Shown here: positions 13,763 through 25,509 of the stretch, piece by piece
Layout: each line of letters opens with the position of its first letter
Numbering within the stretch: the stretch's first letter is position 1
Position numbers and translations under genes: made by a program
The notes under the pieces: generated by a model
Told to the model about the DNA's origin: nothing
The model's database searches: none
The model's input: only the letters and a program-made list of their open reading frames with translations
Source of the DNA: Heliocidaris erythrogramma
Taxonomy: Eukaryota; Echinodermata; Echinoidea; Camarodonta; Echinometridae
Length of the DNA: 64,000 nt
Assembly: GCA_025617745.1 (NCBI GenBank)
Contig: CM046871.1
Coordinates: forward strand, 29,776,433 to 29,840,432
Direction of reading: 5' to 3'

Positions 13763-13866
13763 ACTACTACTACACTACTACTACTATTACTACTACTACT
13801 TCTACTACTACTACTACTACTGCTGATGCTGCTGCTACTAATACTACTACTGCTACTGCTACTCAT
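13432..13866. repeat. Long (CTA)n microsatellite
   Basis: About 430 bp, almost all CTA/ACT triplets with scattered phase shifts and a few CTG triplets at the end. Confidence 0.95.
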
Positions 13867-14661
13867 TCTGCTACTACCACGGGCTTAGACACGCATAATT
13901 AGAATGAATAGAATAGAATGCGTGTTCGTATCTACCCCACCGGCTACTACTCATAATCCTAATGTTATCCCATGTCTGTTCATGACATTTACTACTGATA
14001 CTGCTACTATTTCAGCTACACTAACACTTCACTTAATGTGTTAATGGATGCCGACAGTAGCTTGCACAAAAAGGTTTATGGGGCATAATTTAATTGTCAA
14101 ACTACTTGGAATGCCCACGCAAATGCAATGGCCTCTATCTATTGAAAAGTTAGTCTACTGGTTTTGTTCATTCCTTCTTTCAAAAACTCTTTCACAATAG
14201 ATGTTTTTGCTAATTGCCACAGTGCACATAAATAACAAAACCGTCTCATCAAACAGACAGCTCAAAACGGCCATGAATGGATCAGATATTTTTCAAATGT
14301 GCTTGTTACACTACATTGCTGAAGGCTGAGATCATTCTCTCTTCAGGAATTCGTGGGGTGTTTTTTTTATTGTTGCTGTTATTATTGTGTTTAGATTTTT
14401 GGCATTCGATTCGAGCTATAGAATTACGACCCACATGGGGGGGGGGGGGGGGGGGGGGGGTAATCTTTCATACTTAACTGAATGAGCTTGAGTATCGATT
14501 TAAGCTAGTTCGTACAACATTTGAATCAAAGACATTCGAAATTTTTGCAGCTTTCCAATGCATTTAAGAGCCTTTCTCCTCATCAATGTGTCTTAAAATG
14601 GAATCATTGATACTATCTGAAGCAAAATGTGTCTAAATTCAAGGCTATCACTTGAAATGTA

Positions 14662-14862
14662 TTCTGCAGAATAGAGCCCATTCTACAGATGAAACTTTTA
14701 CAACAATGTGTTAAATATATCTACTCGATCACAAGCATGACAAGTCCCTTCAGGCGTTCATTCCATATGGTATGCGCTTCATTTATTTTTTGACATAATT
14801 GTTATAAATCTCTTTCCCCGAAGACCTAAGTGCTGTATGAGATCTCCTTTGCCCGGCCATTT
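14662..14862. repeat. Dispersed repeat, inverted partner of 9478-9690
   Basis: Reverse complement of the 9478 sequence, including gttataaatctctttcccc. Confidence 0.65.
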
Positions 14863-15101
14863 GTACAAGACATTTGTTATTGATGAGGTTTTTAATAATA
14901 AACCAGAGGCTGTACATAAGTAGGCTTATATCGTGTACATTTTACAATGGATATTACCTGCAAAAGTGCAATTAATACAATAGGTTTCTATATGATTTCT
15001 ATGTCTGGTGATTGCTTTTGTTTGTTTGTATTTTGTTTAAAGAAGGATATAAAGGAAATGACTTTGTCAATCACGCTGCTGTTACAATTCTTATTTGTAC
15101 T

Positions 15102-15169
15102 CGCATCAGTGTAGAAAAGAATATAGCTCATTGGCACTACATGGATGCTATTCCAATTACACTGATGCG
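15102..15169. repeat. 12-bp inverted repeat beside SINE copy 1
   Basis: cgcatcagtgta (15102-15113) and tacactgatgcg (15158-15169), exact complements; the second abuts the SINE tail. Confidence 0.6.
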
Positions 15170-15356
15170 TGTGTGTGTGTAATGGGTTTTTACAGACGTG
15201 TATCGATCAGATATGATTATTTCCGTCTGGGACCGACCTTTTAACGTCACCATCCGAAAGACGTGACTCAGTCTCGAACCTGGGTCCGCTGAATCAGTTT
15301 ATAACTTCCGCTGGTAGCTGGATTACAGGCGCACGCCACAACGCCCAGTTGTGGCG
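15169..15356 (-). mobile_element. SINE with 7SL-like head, copy 1
   Basis: Read on the minus strand: gggcgttgtggcgtgcgcct, tgtaatccagctacc, box B ggttcgagact, then a body with tctttcggatggtgacgtta and a tail ending in CA repeats. The head matches the SRP Alu domain, including the UGUAAUCC element, at the right order and spacing. A degenerate further copy may lie at about 22497-22570. Confidence 0.75.
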
Positions 15357-15669
15357 ACGAAATGCACTTTTTTTCATACAGATAGCAAAGAGCATCTTTG
15401 CTTTGTTACTTGCTATAGTATTGTCGTCATGGTCATTCCCATTTTAGTTCTGGTCTTGTTTGATTCAATATGATATAAAGCAGTATTCATTAGCAAAAGA
15501 GGATTCGTAAGCCATAAAGTTTAGACATTGTCTGTTGTTCGTGCATAGATATATACATTTTTATTAAAAGAGTTTCGCTTGACTGCGCATAATGGATTAA
15601 GGCTAACACGTATAGCTGGCGTGATGTATTCAACGCGATAGTGGATAGCTTATGTAGACAGATTGGGAA

Positions 15670-16030
15670 GACAGACACACAGGGAGGGAAAGTAAAAGAG
15701 AGGGTTAGAAATTGAGAGATAGGGGTAAAGAAAGAAGAAAAATGTAGAGATAAACTGATGGTGTGAATTAGAGGGAAAGAGAGAGAGAGAGAGAGAGAGA
15801 ATCTAAATAACCAATAAAGAGCGAGTGTTCAACATGTTCAATAGGGAGATAGAGGGAAGTAGTGAGCCAATTGATTTTTTTAAAGGAGACATAGAGAATG
15901 AGAAAGAAACTAAAGAGAGAGAGGTGGAGAGTTAGGCATACATACAAAGGGGGCTAGTTAGACACAGAAAGAAAATACAGACAAAGAGAAAGAAATAAAG
16001 AAAGAGAGAGAAAGGGAGAGAGATAAAAAA
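15670..16030. repeat. Purine-rich GA tracts
   Basis: Dispersed gagagaga blocks over 350 bp. No gene. Confidence 0.75.
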
Positions 16031-17689
16031 TTCATCAGGACAGAGGTCATCTGCCTCATTCATCCCAAGTTGATTGACCAAAGCCATTTTGATGATCAAC
16101 GCTAACAGTTTCGAAATGAAGTTGGTCACTTATGACGTCATAATAAAACGAATTACTTTACTGTGACATTGACCTATACTGGAGTGTTCTAGCTTCTTTG
16201 TGGTAATCAGTCAGCGAAGTAAATTGAGCAATTATGTAGCAAAAAGAGTAACTTCAAAAATAATAACATAATGTACACAAGTAGGGATAATATATTGAAA
16301 GGTGCTGAATGATGATAGTTTCTAATTTTTTCTAAATCTAAAAGTTTTCGCTTCGTTAAAAAAATTAATCTTCTTAAAAATGAATTCACGCAATGATGTC
16401 ATACCGTTCAAAAATGTTTGAGCTTTGCAATCTAAATGGCACAAACGTATTCCTGTAATGATGATTGTATGGGTAGATACAGGATTTTTTAAAGAGAGAG
16501 GGATGAGGCACATTTGGGGGGGGGGGGATTTGTAATTACAACATATGCCTCTTGTGCAGGGGGACGGAGCCGGTCATGCCCCCCCCCCCCCCGCCAAAAA
16601 AATCAACCAGTAGACTCTTGACCATGTTAACCATGTTAACAATTACTTTCACGAGACTTTAAATCTAAGAAAATTTCTTTTTGTAAATTGAATGAAAGTT
16701 AAAACTTAAGAAAGAGTGCATGTAGGATCACGATGACTTTTATTTGCAGAATGATGTTGCACTCCTGTAGACCGTTGTGCACTTGGCCCATTTCAAGATT
16801 TTGCTCTATAAAGGCCCGAAGCTCAGATCTTTTGTATTCCAGAAATATTTCACTTTCTCAGTCATCGTACGTTGTGCCTTTGTATGGCTAAAATAGCCAC
16901 AACTCCGCAATATGGACATATTATACCCACAGATCGCAACTTATCTGTAATTATAGTAATTAGGGGTCAGATTGCCAGGAAATTATTTATGATACTGTCG
17001 TCATGGTTACGGGTAGCAAATCATCGATAAGTGATGAGGAATTCTGATCTCCTGCTGATTGGGCCAATCACAGATGAGGCATGATAAATTAGGAGAGTCG
17101 TTTGGGAATAACCAAGAGTATTTAATGGCTATATTAGGAAAAAGGGAAAAACTATAAGTTTCATAACTGTACCGTTATAACTGGATTTCTCAGAATGTCT
17201 GTACTCGCCTATTGTAGGGGATGATGAGTGGGAGCAATTTCATCCAGACATATCCCCTTTTTCGTCTTCTTTACCCTCTCAATGACGGGGGGCACTTCCG
17301 TTTCCACTTTTCATGTTCATGCACTCGGGCATACGATTACCCCATGGTAAGACGCATACCATGGGCGTTTTAGACAGTATTTTCAAATATATGAATGTTA
17401 GGGGGAGTATTTTGTTAAGATTAATGGGATTACTCTACCTTGAACCCTGCAAGCTTGCTCCCACTATCAGCTCTCCATGGGGTAGCTATGCTGGAATGAG
17501 CATCATCAACTTGGCGGCCGGCCGTCGGTGATTAATGGTGCATCAAGCGTACAGTATTTAAACAAACCCTGCAAGACATCCACTGTGAATCTAAAAATAA
17601 TGTGTAATTTAACAGCTAGAAAAGCCGATCAGAGCATTTTGAAACCGACAGGCGGCAACATCAAATTTTGATGCCTTCCAGGATAAGGA
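16031..17689. other. Intergenic, no recognisable feature
   Basis: A G12 and a C13 run near 16516 and 16580; no genes or paired ends identified. Confidence 0.5.
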
Positions 17690-17697
17690 TATAAATT

Positions 17698-18577
17698 GAA
17701 TGTATGACATTTGCTCCGGCGGCAATTGCTCCTGCGACAAATGCTCCTAAAACTACGACAATTGCTCCGCGACAATTGCTCCGCGATAATTGCTCCTGCG
17801 ACAATTGCTCCGTCGACATTTGCTCCTGCGATAATTGCTCCGACGACATTTGCTCCTGCGACAATTGCTCCGTCGACATTTGCTCCTGCGACAATTGCTC
17901 CGTCGACATTTGCTCCTGCGACAATTGCTCCGTCGACATTTGCTCCGATCGAGCGACAATTGCTCCGCGACAACTGCTCCGTCGATAGAAATGCAAATAT
18001 GCGACAATTGCCCCTGCGACAATTGCTCCGCGACATTTGCTCCGATCGATCGACAATTGCTCCGTCGATAAAATGAATATATGTGACAATTGCTCCGTCG
18101 ACATTTGCTCCGATCGAGCGACAATTGCTCCGTCGATAAAATGAATATATGAGACAATTGCGACAATTGTTTCTGCAACAATTGTTTTGTCGACATTTGC
18201 TCCGATCGAGCGACAATTACCTACTCCGCGACAACTGCTCCGTCGATAATAATGAATATATGCGACAATTGCTCCGCCGATAAAAATGAATATGCGACAA
18301 TTGCTCCGCGACAATAAACTCAGTAAATAGAAATAAATATTTGCTCCGTCGACATTTGCTCCGGCGACATTAGCTCCGGCGGAAAGCACTCGATCCGCCG
18401 ACATTTGTTTCATTCGAGCGACAATTCCTTCGCGACATTAGCTCCGTCAAATAAAATGAATATGTGACAATATCATTGGTCCGCAACAATTGCTCATGCG
18501 ACAACTAATTGTCCGCCGACATCTGTTCCGTCGGCCGTCGTTAATGCTTATGTATGTGACAATTGCTCCAACGACAA
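17698..18577. repeat. Left arm of TU-like element
   Basis: It runs from regular 15-bp units in the outer 300 bp to a longer module (units separated by AT-rich spacers like cgataaaatgaatatatg) and degenerate units at the inner end. Confidence 0.85.
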
Positions 18578-19001
18578 CCTTATATAAAATCCTCATCAAA
18601 AGCGAACACAACGAATTCAGAACAATAGCTGTTGTTGGTGTTTCGGGATTTGGAAATAAACCTTTTTAAAGATTTTTTCTACCACTTTCCCTTGTGATTT
18701 TGCCTATACCTATTAATTATTCATCTATATGTTTTATTATTTTGTTCCCCCCCCCCTCTCTCTCTCTCTCTCTCTTTCTTTATCTTGGGCATTTTTAACA
18801 CAACTGAGTAAATGATGGCGAACATTTATTTCTAAATTATAGCCATTCTATCTACTAGTCATGACACTTGCTGGTGGGGAAAACAAGCCAGTCCTGTATG
18901 TGGGTTGTTGCGAATTGCTAAAGTTCATAGGTTCAATTTAATATTGTAATAGTGCGGGGAAGGGAATATACGCCCAAAATATGGGGAATTGGTGGAATTA
19001 A

Positions 19002-19328
19002 AGGGAGCGACAAGTCGCAATCTATGGACGGTTTTACAGTTGGCTGCTCCTTTCTCTGGATCAAAGTTCAAAGCGACTTCAATTTATCGCGCGCAGCTAA
19101 TAAAAGTTCGCACATTGACCCAAATTTGAGTAAACAAGATCTCGCGTTCTTTATTCCAGTATTTGAATCTCATTGGTCGGTTACGTATGTAGGGATTCGA
19201 GTCAACGATCACGCGAGGAATTCGGCAATAACATTCCTTCGGTAGCGCACGATTGGACCTGATTGTATCCGAATTTCCCCGAGTCAGGCCAACTGGTCAG
19301 GCCCATGGATTACGACTTGCCACTCCCT
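19002..19328. mobile_element. piggyBac-type MITE (327 bp), copy 2
   Basis: Flanked by TTAA at 18998-19001 and 19329-19332. Terminal inverted repeats of about 27 bp start agggagcgacaagtcgcaat. It is the reverse-oriented partner of the 10938-11264 element and exactly the same length. Nested in the centre of the TU-like element. Confidence 0.88.
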
Positions 19329-20394
19329 TTAAGTGTTCGCCCGGGCTTCCCGCCACGTGGAGCTTGCATAATGCCTCGCAAACAAAACAAATTGACATAT
19401 ACATGTATTATACTTATTAATATGGCAGTACTCTATCAAACAGAAAATATCATAATAATACCTCTAACTTAATTGTACACTCACCATCTTCACTTTTTTG
19501 TGCAGGGGGGGGGGGGGGGTGCCCAGGGCTGATTGTCAGAGCCCCCATTCGCCCTGTCTAGCCATAAATACATTTTAAAAATAATCGCTTGTAGAGGTGG
19601 AAGAAGGGTGAATGGCGTGTAAAAAATATACCCCAATTTTTAAAGAAGAAATAATAATGGAAAAGAGAAAGGAAAAAGAGGAATGACAATGAAGGGAAAA
19701 CCTGAACGTGGCTGTCAAGACAAACCCACAAGGGTTTTTATACAGCAACCAGGTTCCTATTTTTATTGTCAGTCTTTTTTATGTTTTAATAATTACATGC
19801 AATTTTAATGACTATGCCCGTCTAAACACACTAAACTACATGTATATCATAATATCTTGCATGTTAATGTTAATGATACTCTTTTATATATGAATCTGAA
19901 TAAAGCTGAATTGAAAAGAATTGAATTTAATTTAATTTAAAGCGTTGCTCGCTTCGCTCGCTTGATTTCACTATCTTAACCTATGCCGGTTATATTTATA
20001 TTATCAAGAAAGGGAATAGGTTTGCATCTTGTCTTTTATCCAATATTTATGCTTAATTCTTTAACTCATAAAGTGATAGTTATGTCTGCAAGGATTCGAG
20101 CGGCAAGTTGACCTAAAATAGATGAATTTTCAAGACATGACCGCCTGTGACCATTAGCCTATTCATATCATCACACCCTGATCATACTCTCTGTGTGAAC
20201 GGAAGATGCCGATAAATGTACGTTACTTAAAATCACGAGAAGGGATTGTAACAATACACTTAAACCTGTTCTTAGTATTTAAAAAAAAATCAATATTTGC
20301 CCTCTTATAAAATCTAGAAACAAGACGTTTTCGATTAGCAATCATATTTATTCCAGCAGCGGATGCCCGCATATCATAATATTTTTCGCTGCGC

Positions 20395-20830
20395 TCACTG
20401 AAAAGCTAGAGTGAAACTTATTGGGAAGGCAAACAAATTGGGCATGCAACGGGAGGCGGACGAATATATTTTAGAAAGGTTATAGGCCTGTGGTGTATTT
20501 TGATGACGAAATGATACTTTATCCCAAGAGAGTGCCTTTTCCTTGCTCGCAATGTTTAGAAACAGTGTGGTTTTGGACAGCAAACATTTGCAACAGCGAA
20601 GTATGTAATATTTGGCAGTGAGGTAACCAAATATACCATTTAAATATCTTATAAGTCCAGAGTGTATTTTGACAAAAAAACGAGACTTCTTTTAAGGCAA
20701 GATATGGTAATTTTTGGCTCGCTCGCAAAATAAATAAAAGTATGTGTCTTGGGGTGTGTGGGTGAGGGGTGTGTATATTCAAATTAATGTGAGCAAGAAA
20801 TTTCGGCAAAATATTTTGTTCATTCCCCAT
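20395..20830. repeat. Diverged direct repeat in the foldback-element centre
   Basis: Two similar stretches of about 170 bp share the frame of ttataggcctgtggtgtatt against ttataagtccagagtgtatt and each ends near ggctcgctcgca or ccttgctcgca. No coding capacity. Confidence 0.4.
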
Positions 20831-20906
20831 CCCACTCCTCGAAACGGATTTACGCCAGTGTCATCGTACTCTCGTGGAATAAGCAGTTAGAGGTACGGTA
20901 GTAATT

Positions 20907-21829
20907 GTCTCGACATACATGTATTTCGAGATATTCGAGATATCTCGAGGCAATGATATTGTCGCATATTCATTTTCTTCGACGGAGCTAATGTCGCGGA
21001 GGAATTGTCGCTCAAATGGAGCAAATGTTGGCGGAGCAATTGTCGATGAGCAAATGTCGCATATTCCTTTTTATCTACCATGTCTACCGAGTTTATTGTC
21101 GCGGAGCAATTGTCGCATATTCATTTTTAACGACTGAACAATAATCATATTTTGGAGCAATTGTCGCAGGAGCAATTGTCGCATTTCTATCGACGGAGCA
21201 GTCAGTTGTCGCGGAGCATTTGTCGCTCGATCGGAGCAAATGTTGACGGAGCAATTGTCGCAGGAGCAATTGTCGCATATAAGCATTTCTGTCGACGGAG
21301 CCGTTGTCGCTCGATCGGAGCAAATGTCGACGGAGCAATTGTCGCATATATGCATTTCTATCGACGGAGCAGTTGTCGCGGAGCAATTGTCGCTCGATCG
21401 GAGCAAATGTCGACGGAGCAATTGTCGCATATATGCATTTCTATCGACGGAGCAGTTGTCGCGGAGCAATTGTCGCTCGATCGGAGCAAATGTCGACGGA
21501 GCAATTGTCGCAGGAGCAATTGTCGCATATATGCATTTTTATCGACGGAGCAGTTGTCGCGGAGCAATTGTCGCTCGATCGGAGCAAATGTCGACGGAGC
21601 AATTGTCGCAGGAGCAAATGTCGACGGAGCAATTGTCGCAGGAGCAAATGTCGTCGGAGCAATTGTCGCAGGAGCAAATGTCGCCGGAGCAATTATCGCA
21701 GGAGCAAATGTCGACGGAGCAATTGTCGCAGGAGCAATTATCGCGGAGCAATTGTCGCGGAGCAATTGTCGTATTTTTAGGAGCATTTGTCGCAGGAGCA
21801 ATTGCCGCCGGAGCAAATGTCGGTTCCCC
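20907..21829. repeat. Right arm of TU-like element
   Basis: Inverse of the left arm. Between about 21305 and 21560 an 83-bp higher-order unit (five 15-mers plus spacer) repeats about three times, so the arm has expanded independently of the left one. Confidence 0.85.
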
Positions 21830-21845
21830 TATAAATTACCTGGAT

Positions 21846-22013
21846 CAGGGACGGATCCAGAAATTTGTGAAAGAAGGGGCACAGAGCCGGAAAAATATAC
21901 AATAAAGGAGGCAATTTGTTTTCATAGTGTACTTAAGGTATGCCAGTTGGGTTTCAAAAGAGGGGGTGGGGGCGGGGGCGGGCCGGTTTTCCCCCTATGT
22001 AGATCCGCCACTG
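21846..22013. mobile_element. hAT-type MITE (168 bp) beside the TU-like element
   Basis: A perfect 8-bp duplication acctggat lies at 21838-21845 and 22014-22021. The ends are cagggacggatccag and agatccgccactg. A G-rich core lies near the right end. It starts immediately after the 8-bp duplication of the neighbouring foldback element. Confidence 0.85.
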
Positions 22014-22021
22014 ACCTGGAT

Positions 22022-23948
22022 AACGAAGTTATTCTGAAAATGCAAGCACTTGCAGAGTATCTTGAGATGATTAATAGAAGAGGAATTTTATTATGCGGTA
22101 TCGTATATGAAAACATTGCCGTACCTGGGGTGGCATCCTTTGCCGACGGGGAAGGGGAGGGTGGTGTTAGCCCCGCATGCCGTAGATCTACGACAAGTCG
22201 TTTTCAAATAATTTATAAACATTATCATAATATTAAAAATAAAATTTAGATTAATAAAGTTACATTGAATTTTTCCCTTGGTCATTGAATGTGTGTGGGG
22301 GAGGGGGTAGGGGTACGCGTTCTTCACTTTGTGCTGGATACACCGCCTCACTGTAGTGGCATCGAATGTTTAAAAGAGAAAACATGGATGCTTGAACGAG
22401 TCGTTCGAGTAAAATTAAAGCCTATTTATACCGAAGAATTACCCTTGAACATTGGTCGTTAATTTCAGTCGACGTGGGAAACGTTTTTATTAGAGACGTT
22501 TCACAACTAGATCTGATTATTAATGTCTGGGGAAACACCTGTGAGACCTGACTCGGAATCGAATGGGGCCGGTTGATAGGAATAGGAGAAAAGCTGCTCA
22601 CCCGATCAACTTTAATACAAATTTTCATTTTCGAGCAAAACTCATGTTATCACTTTTATAACATGTAACATAAAAAAATTATAAATATCAAAGAACGATT
22701 TTACTTTTTAATGAACGAAGAGATGAAAGTAATTTGAGCTGTAAGTGCATTTAGTTTATTACTGATTGCAAAATATTTCACCTACTGCTGTCTATGTTCC
22801 CTACGAATGGATGCCGGGGGGGGGGGGGGAGGGGGCTCACCTCTCGTAATAATAATAATAATAATAATACCTGGCATTTATAAAGCGCCTTTCCCAAACT
22901 GGCCCAAAGCCCTAGATATATATCATTACACCGGTCATTGGATTCTGGCACGCCCGGCTGGGGCTGGCGGGAGTTAAGAATAAAAAGAATGGAGATGGAA
23001 GTAAAAAAAATGTGTCGCGATTCTTGCTCATCCCCAAGAAAGGTGGAAATTTCTCGATGTTTAACCTTTTGGCCCTCTCCTTTCTGATAATAATGGATTC
23101 TCTCCCCTGTAATGAAGAACCTGCTAACCAGAATTCTTGTCCTTTACAAACCTTTTCTCTCTCAAAAAGAAAAATGCTTTCGAGCTAGGCATATATTTGC
23201 AATAAAGAGGGCGAACTTCTCATGAAACTGATGATTTTTTCATATCCATCGTCGTTATTCTACCCATTATTTTTATTTTCCATTAGCTTGAATGGTTTTA
23301 AGATTACATGATAAATTAACTGCGTTAATGCATGTATTTTTGTTTATTTTCCCGCAGATTTAAAGCGGATAAATGAGACGTCATTTACAAGCCAATCCAA
23401 CTTGGACTTTCCCGACAGAAATAAGCAACAACAACATATATTTTTCTACTCTACTGAGGCAACAGTGCTTGGAAAATGAAGACATCGAATGTTTCAGGAA
23501 GTTTAAACCGTTCTCATTGAAATGAAAACAAACCGTTCTTGATATTCAACTGGACGGTACTACTCTACCAGTAAAAAGTACAATGCCACAACGTCTTGCC
23601 GAATGATGCACGCCATCTACGTCAACTCTCTATCCTGTCCAGCTCTTGAGGGCATACTGTTGTCTCTATTGAATTGTGAATACAAATTTTGAAAGTGGGA
23701 AACTGAAAAATATTTTTTTCTCACGAACACTTAAATATTTCGATGGTGTTTCTTACTCTACTTAGAAATCCTGAAATTTAATGATATAAGTCTATCGTTA
23801 AGCCATTATTTTGTGTGAGCAAAATAATACTTTTATCTGACGCGGAAACTTGCATTCCAAGTGGAAACAAGAGCTGACTTGTTATAAAAAAAAAGCCTAT
23901 AGAACAGTTCTGTACTTTCATTTCCCTAGAAAGTATCACTTGGACAAA
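22022..23948. other. Upstream region of the GPCR gene
   Basis: Apart from the (AAT)n repeat and a G12 run, nothing clear. The GPCR 5' UTR and promoter must lie here, but no TATA box or start site could be assigned. Confidence 0.4.
22846..22975. repeat. (AAT)n-agcgc dispersed repeat
   Basis: AAT run followed by tttataaagcgcctttccca and a GC-richer tail. It follows a G12 run at 22818. Confidence 0.6.
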
Positions 23949-24131
23949 ATGGCGTCAGAAAGTGACGTCATGTTGAATTCGACCAATGGCAGTTTGGGTA
24001 TGGAGGAAACGACCGAAAGCAGTGGGAAAGTCTTCACCATTGTCTTGTACGTTCTGGTTGGCTCAGTAGGCATTGTGGGTAATTCGCTGGTATGCGTGGT
24101 CTTCAGCCTTGTGAGATCGAGAAGAAGTCAG
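23949..24131 (+). CDS. GPCR exon 1 (N-terminus and TM1)
   Basis: Residues 1-61: an extracellular tail with two N-glycosylation sequons, TM1 with GIVGNSLV, and a basic first intracellular loop (VRSRRSQ). The donor is CAG|GTGAGA. An intron just after TM1 is common in this receptor class. Confidence 0.9.
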
Positions 24132-25509
24132 GTGAGAGATAATACCTTTCATCAACCCTTTTGCTTTTCTTAGATTTGAATGAATTGGAATATGTCTTAT
24201 TATTTTGACCTGGAAGTGTTGTCTGTCGTGAAAAATACGATATCATTTTATTGAAAACTTTAATATAATAATTAACTAGGATTGGTGTTATAATTCCAGT
24301 TAGGTTCAAAAGACCAAGACAGAATCTGATCTAAGGATCACCAAACAGAATGCACAGCAGACCAAAGGACCCCAATACCTTGAATACTAAGGTTCACGTG
24401 ATTGAAATGTTTGGTCTAGTGGTCCTCACTGGTGATGTATCCCCCACCGAAGAATAACAACAAGGAAATAAACAACCTAATTTTTTTTTTTAATTTGTCT
24501 TTAGGTCAATCTTTTCATCCTTCACCAAGCCGTCGTTGACTTGTGCACATCATGCTTGCTCATCTTGTTTGGCCTCACGCAGTTATACCGAGATGAAATC
24601 ATGAAAACATCTTACAAACCTTTGAATTTTTCATGGTCATCACCCAACGAATCCGATTCCTTTTGCGACCCACAAGATGAAGAATGCGTGATAGTGGCCG
24701 ACATCCCTCTCCCGTTAGCCGAGTTCATGTGCAGGTTATGGTGGGCACGCGTATTCCTCTTCTCCATGTTTGCCATTTCGACTTTCAACCTGATGTCGAT
24801 GGCCATCGAGCGGTACATCGCTATCATGCACCCTTTCTTCTACGCCACCAAATTCAACAGACGACACGCCCTGGTTGTGATTACTTTCGCCTGGCTTTTT
24901 GCACCTGTTCTCCAGTACTTCCCACCAATATTCCAATACGATGCCATGGATGATACTCACGAGTGTGGCGTGCAGTCGGACTTTTCGGCGACGGCGCAGG
25001 CTGCTGTTGGTATTTGTCTTATCAGTTGGGAGTTCATCATGCCAAGCGTCGTTATGGGGTATTCGTCCATCAGGATCTTCAGAGAGCTTCGCTACCGTGA
25101 CAGTTACCTGGTGAAGGCCACCAATTACCTTATGGACAAGGAGAAGAAAGGGAATAATCAACCACCACCCGAACCAGAACCAGAGACCATGCGGGCCAAT
25201 CGTAACACAACAATGGTCGTCATTATCATCTTCGTCTTCTACATCATCTGTTGGGCGCCAAATCATTTCACGTTCCTTGGCTTTAATCTTGGCATGGAAC
25301 TCGATTTCACGGGGAAATGGTACCATACAACTGTGCTGCTCGCCTTCGTGAATTCATGTATAAACCCGTTCATATATGCAATCAGACTGAAGACCTTCCA
25401 GAGAGGATTCGTTCACATATGTCGCATTGGATGCACACCAATTTCATCTGCAAGATTCGACTCGACAGAAACTCTAAGTCGTTACAGAGTCAATGCATCC
25501 GTCTTGTGA
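23949..25509 (+). CDS. Class A (rhodopsin-type) orphan GPCR, two exons, 395 aa
   Basis: Seven-pass G-protein-coupled receptor of the plasma membrane; ligand unknown. Exons 23949-24131 and 24505-25509 join in phase 0 (CAG|GTGAGA to tctttag|GTC). The first ATG is 23949 (context acaaaATGg); the frame is open further upstream but without another ATG. Possible N-glycosylation: N10-S-T and N13-G-S. Hallmarks: GNSLV in TM1 (N45), D73 in TM2, ERY at 163-165 closing TM3, W191 in TM4, disulfide pair C137/C215, CWAP at 310-313 in TM6, NPFIY at 348-352 in TM7 and a helix-8 segment. ECL1 has an extra C115/C122 pair in an acidic loop. A Pro/Glu run sits in ICL3. It resembles the expanded peptide-receptor-like families of echinoderms (inference); no ligand class can be assigned. 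No clear poly(A) signal was seen within 250 nt of the stop. Confidence 0.93.
24505..25509 (+). CDS. GPCR exon 2 (TM2 to C-terminus)
   Basis: Residues 62-395, from TM2 (VNLFILHQAVVDL) to a short tail ending NASVL. The acceptor has a long T tract and ends ctttag. All conserved class A motifs from TM2 to TM7 fall in this exon with no breaks, so the gene looks functional. Confidence 0.93.
   Translation, partial: VNLFILHQAVVDLCTSCLLILFGLTQLYRDEIMKTSYKPLNFSWSSPNESDSFCDPQDEECVIVADIPLPLAEFMCRLWWARVFLFSMFAISTFNLMSMAIERYIAIMHPFFYATKFNRRHALVVITFAWLFAPVLQYFPPIFQYDAMDDTHECGVQSDFSATAQAAVGICLISWEFIMPSVVMGYSSIRIFRELRYRDSYLVKATNYLMDKEKKGNNQPPPEPEPETMRANRNTTMVVIIIFVFYIICWAPNHFTFLGFNLGMELDFTGKWYHTTVLLAFVNSCINPFIYAIRLKTFQRGFVHICRIGCTPISSARFDSTETLSRYRVNASVL

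Larger units (their letters stand above)
17698..21829. mobile_element. TU-like foldback transposon with tandem-repeat arms
   Basis: Two long inverted arms (17698-18577 and 20907-21829) built mainly of 15-bp units such as gcgacaattgctccg and tcgacatttgctcct. They flank a 2.3-kb centre that codes for nothing recognisable. The outermost 100 bases of the arms match almost base for base in inverted orientation. Both ends are bordered by tataaatt (17690-17697 and 21830-21837), an 8-bp target duplication. I recall sea-urchin TU elements having 15-bp repeat arms and 8-bp duplications; this assignment is by architecture only. The centre carries a separate TTAA MITE (19002-19328). Long ORFs through the arms result from the 15-bp period and are not genes. 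Confidence 0.82.

Noticed and set aside
17661-18413. 250-codon minus-strand frame in the left foldback arm
   Set aside because: Same cause: tandem 15-mers. No start context, splice signals or protein-family likeness.
17706-21821. CRISPR-like repeat arrays
   Set aside because: The repeats are contiguous without unique spacers, lie in a eukaryotic genome and form an inverted pair with a target duplication.
21152-22249. Long open frames (up to 365 codons) through the foldback arms
   Set aside because: A 15-bp unit without stops stays open in several frames on both strands. The predicted peptides are pure repeat translations and change composition abruptly at the arm end.
23850-23948. N-terminal extension of the GPCR upstream of 23949
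   Set aside because: The frame is open, but there is no ATG; the apparent start is TTG. The ATG at 23949 has a good context.
24736-25326. 196-codon minus-strand frame opposite the GPCR
   Set aside because: Shadow of the receptor coding strand; no homology-like motifs.
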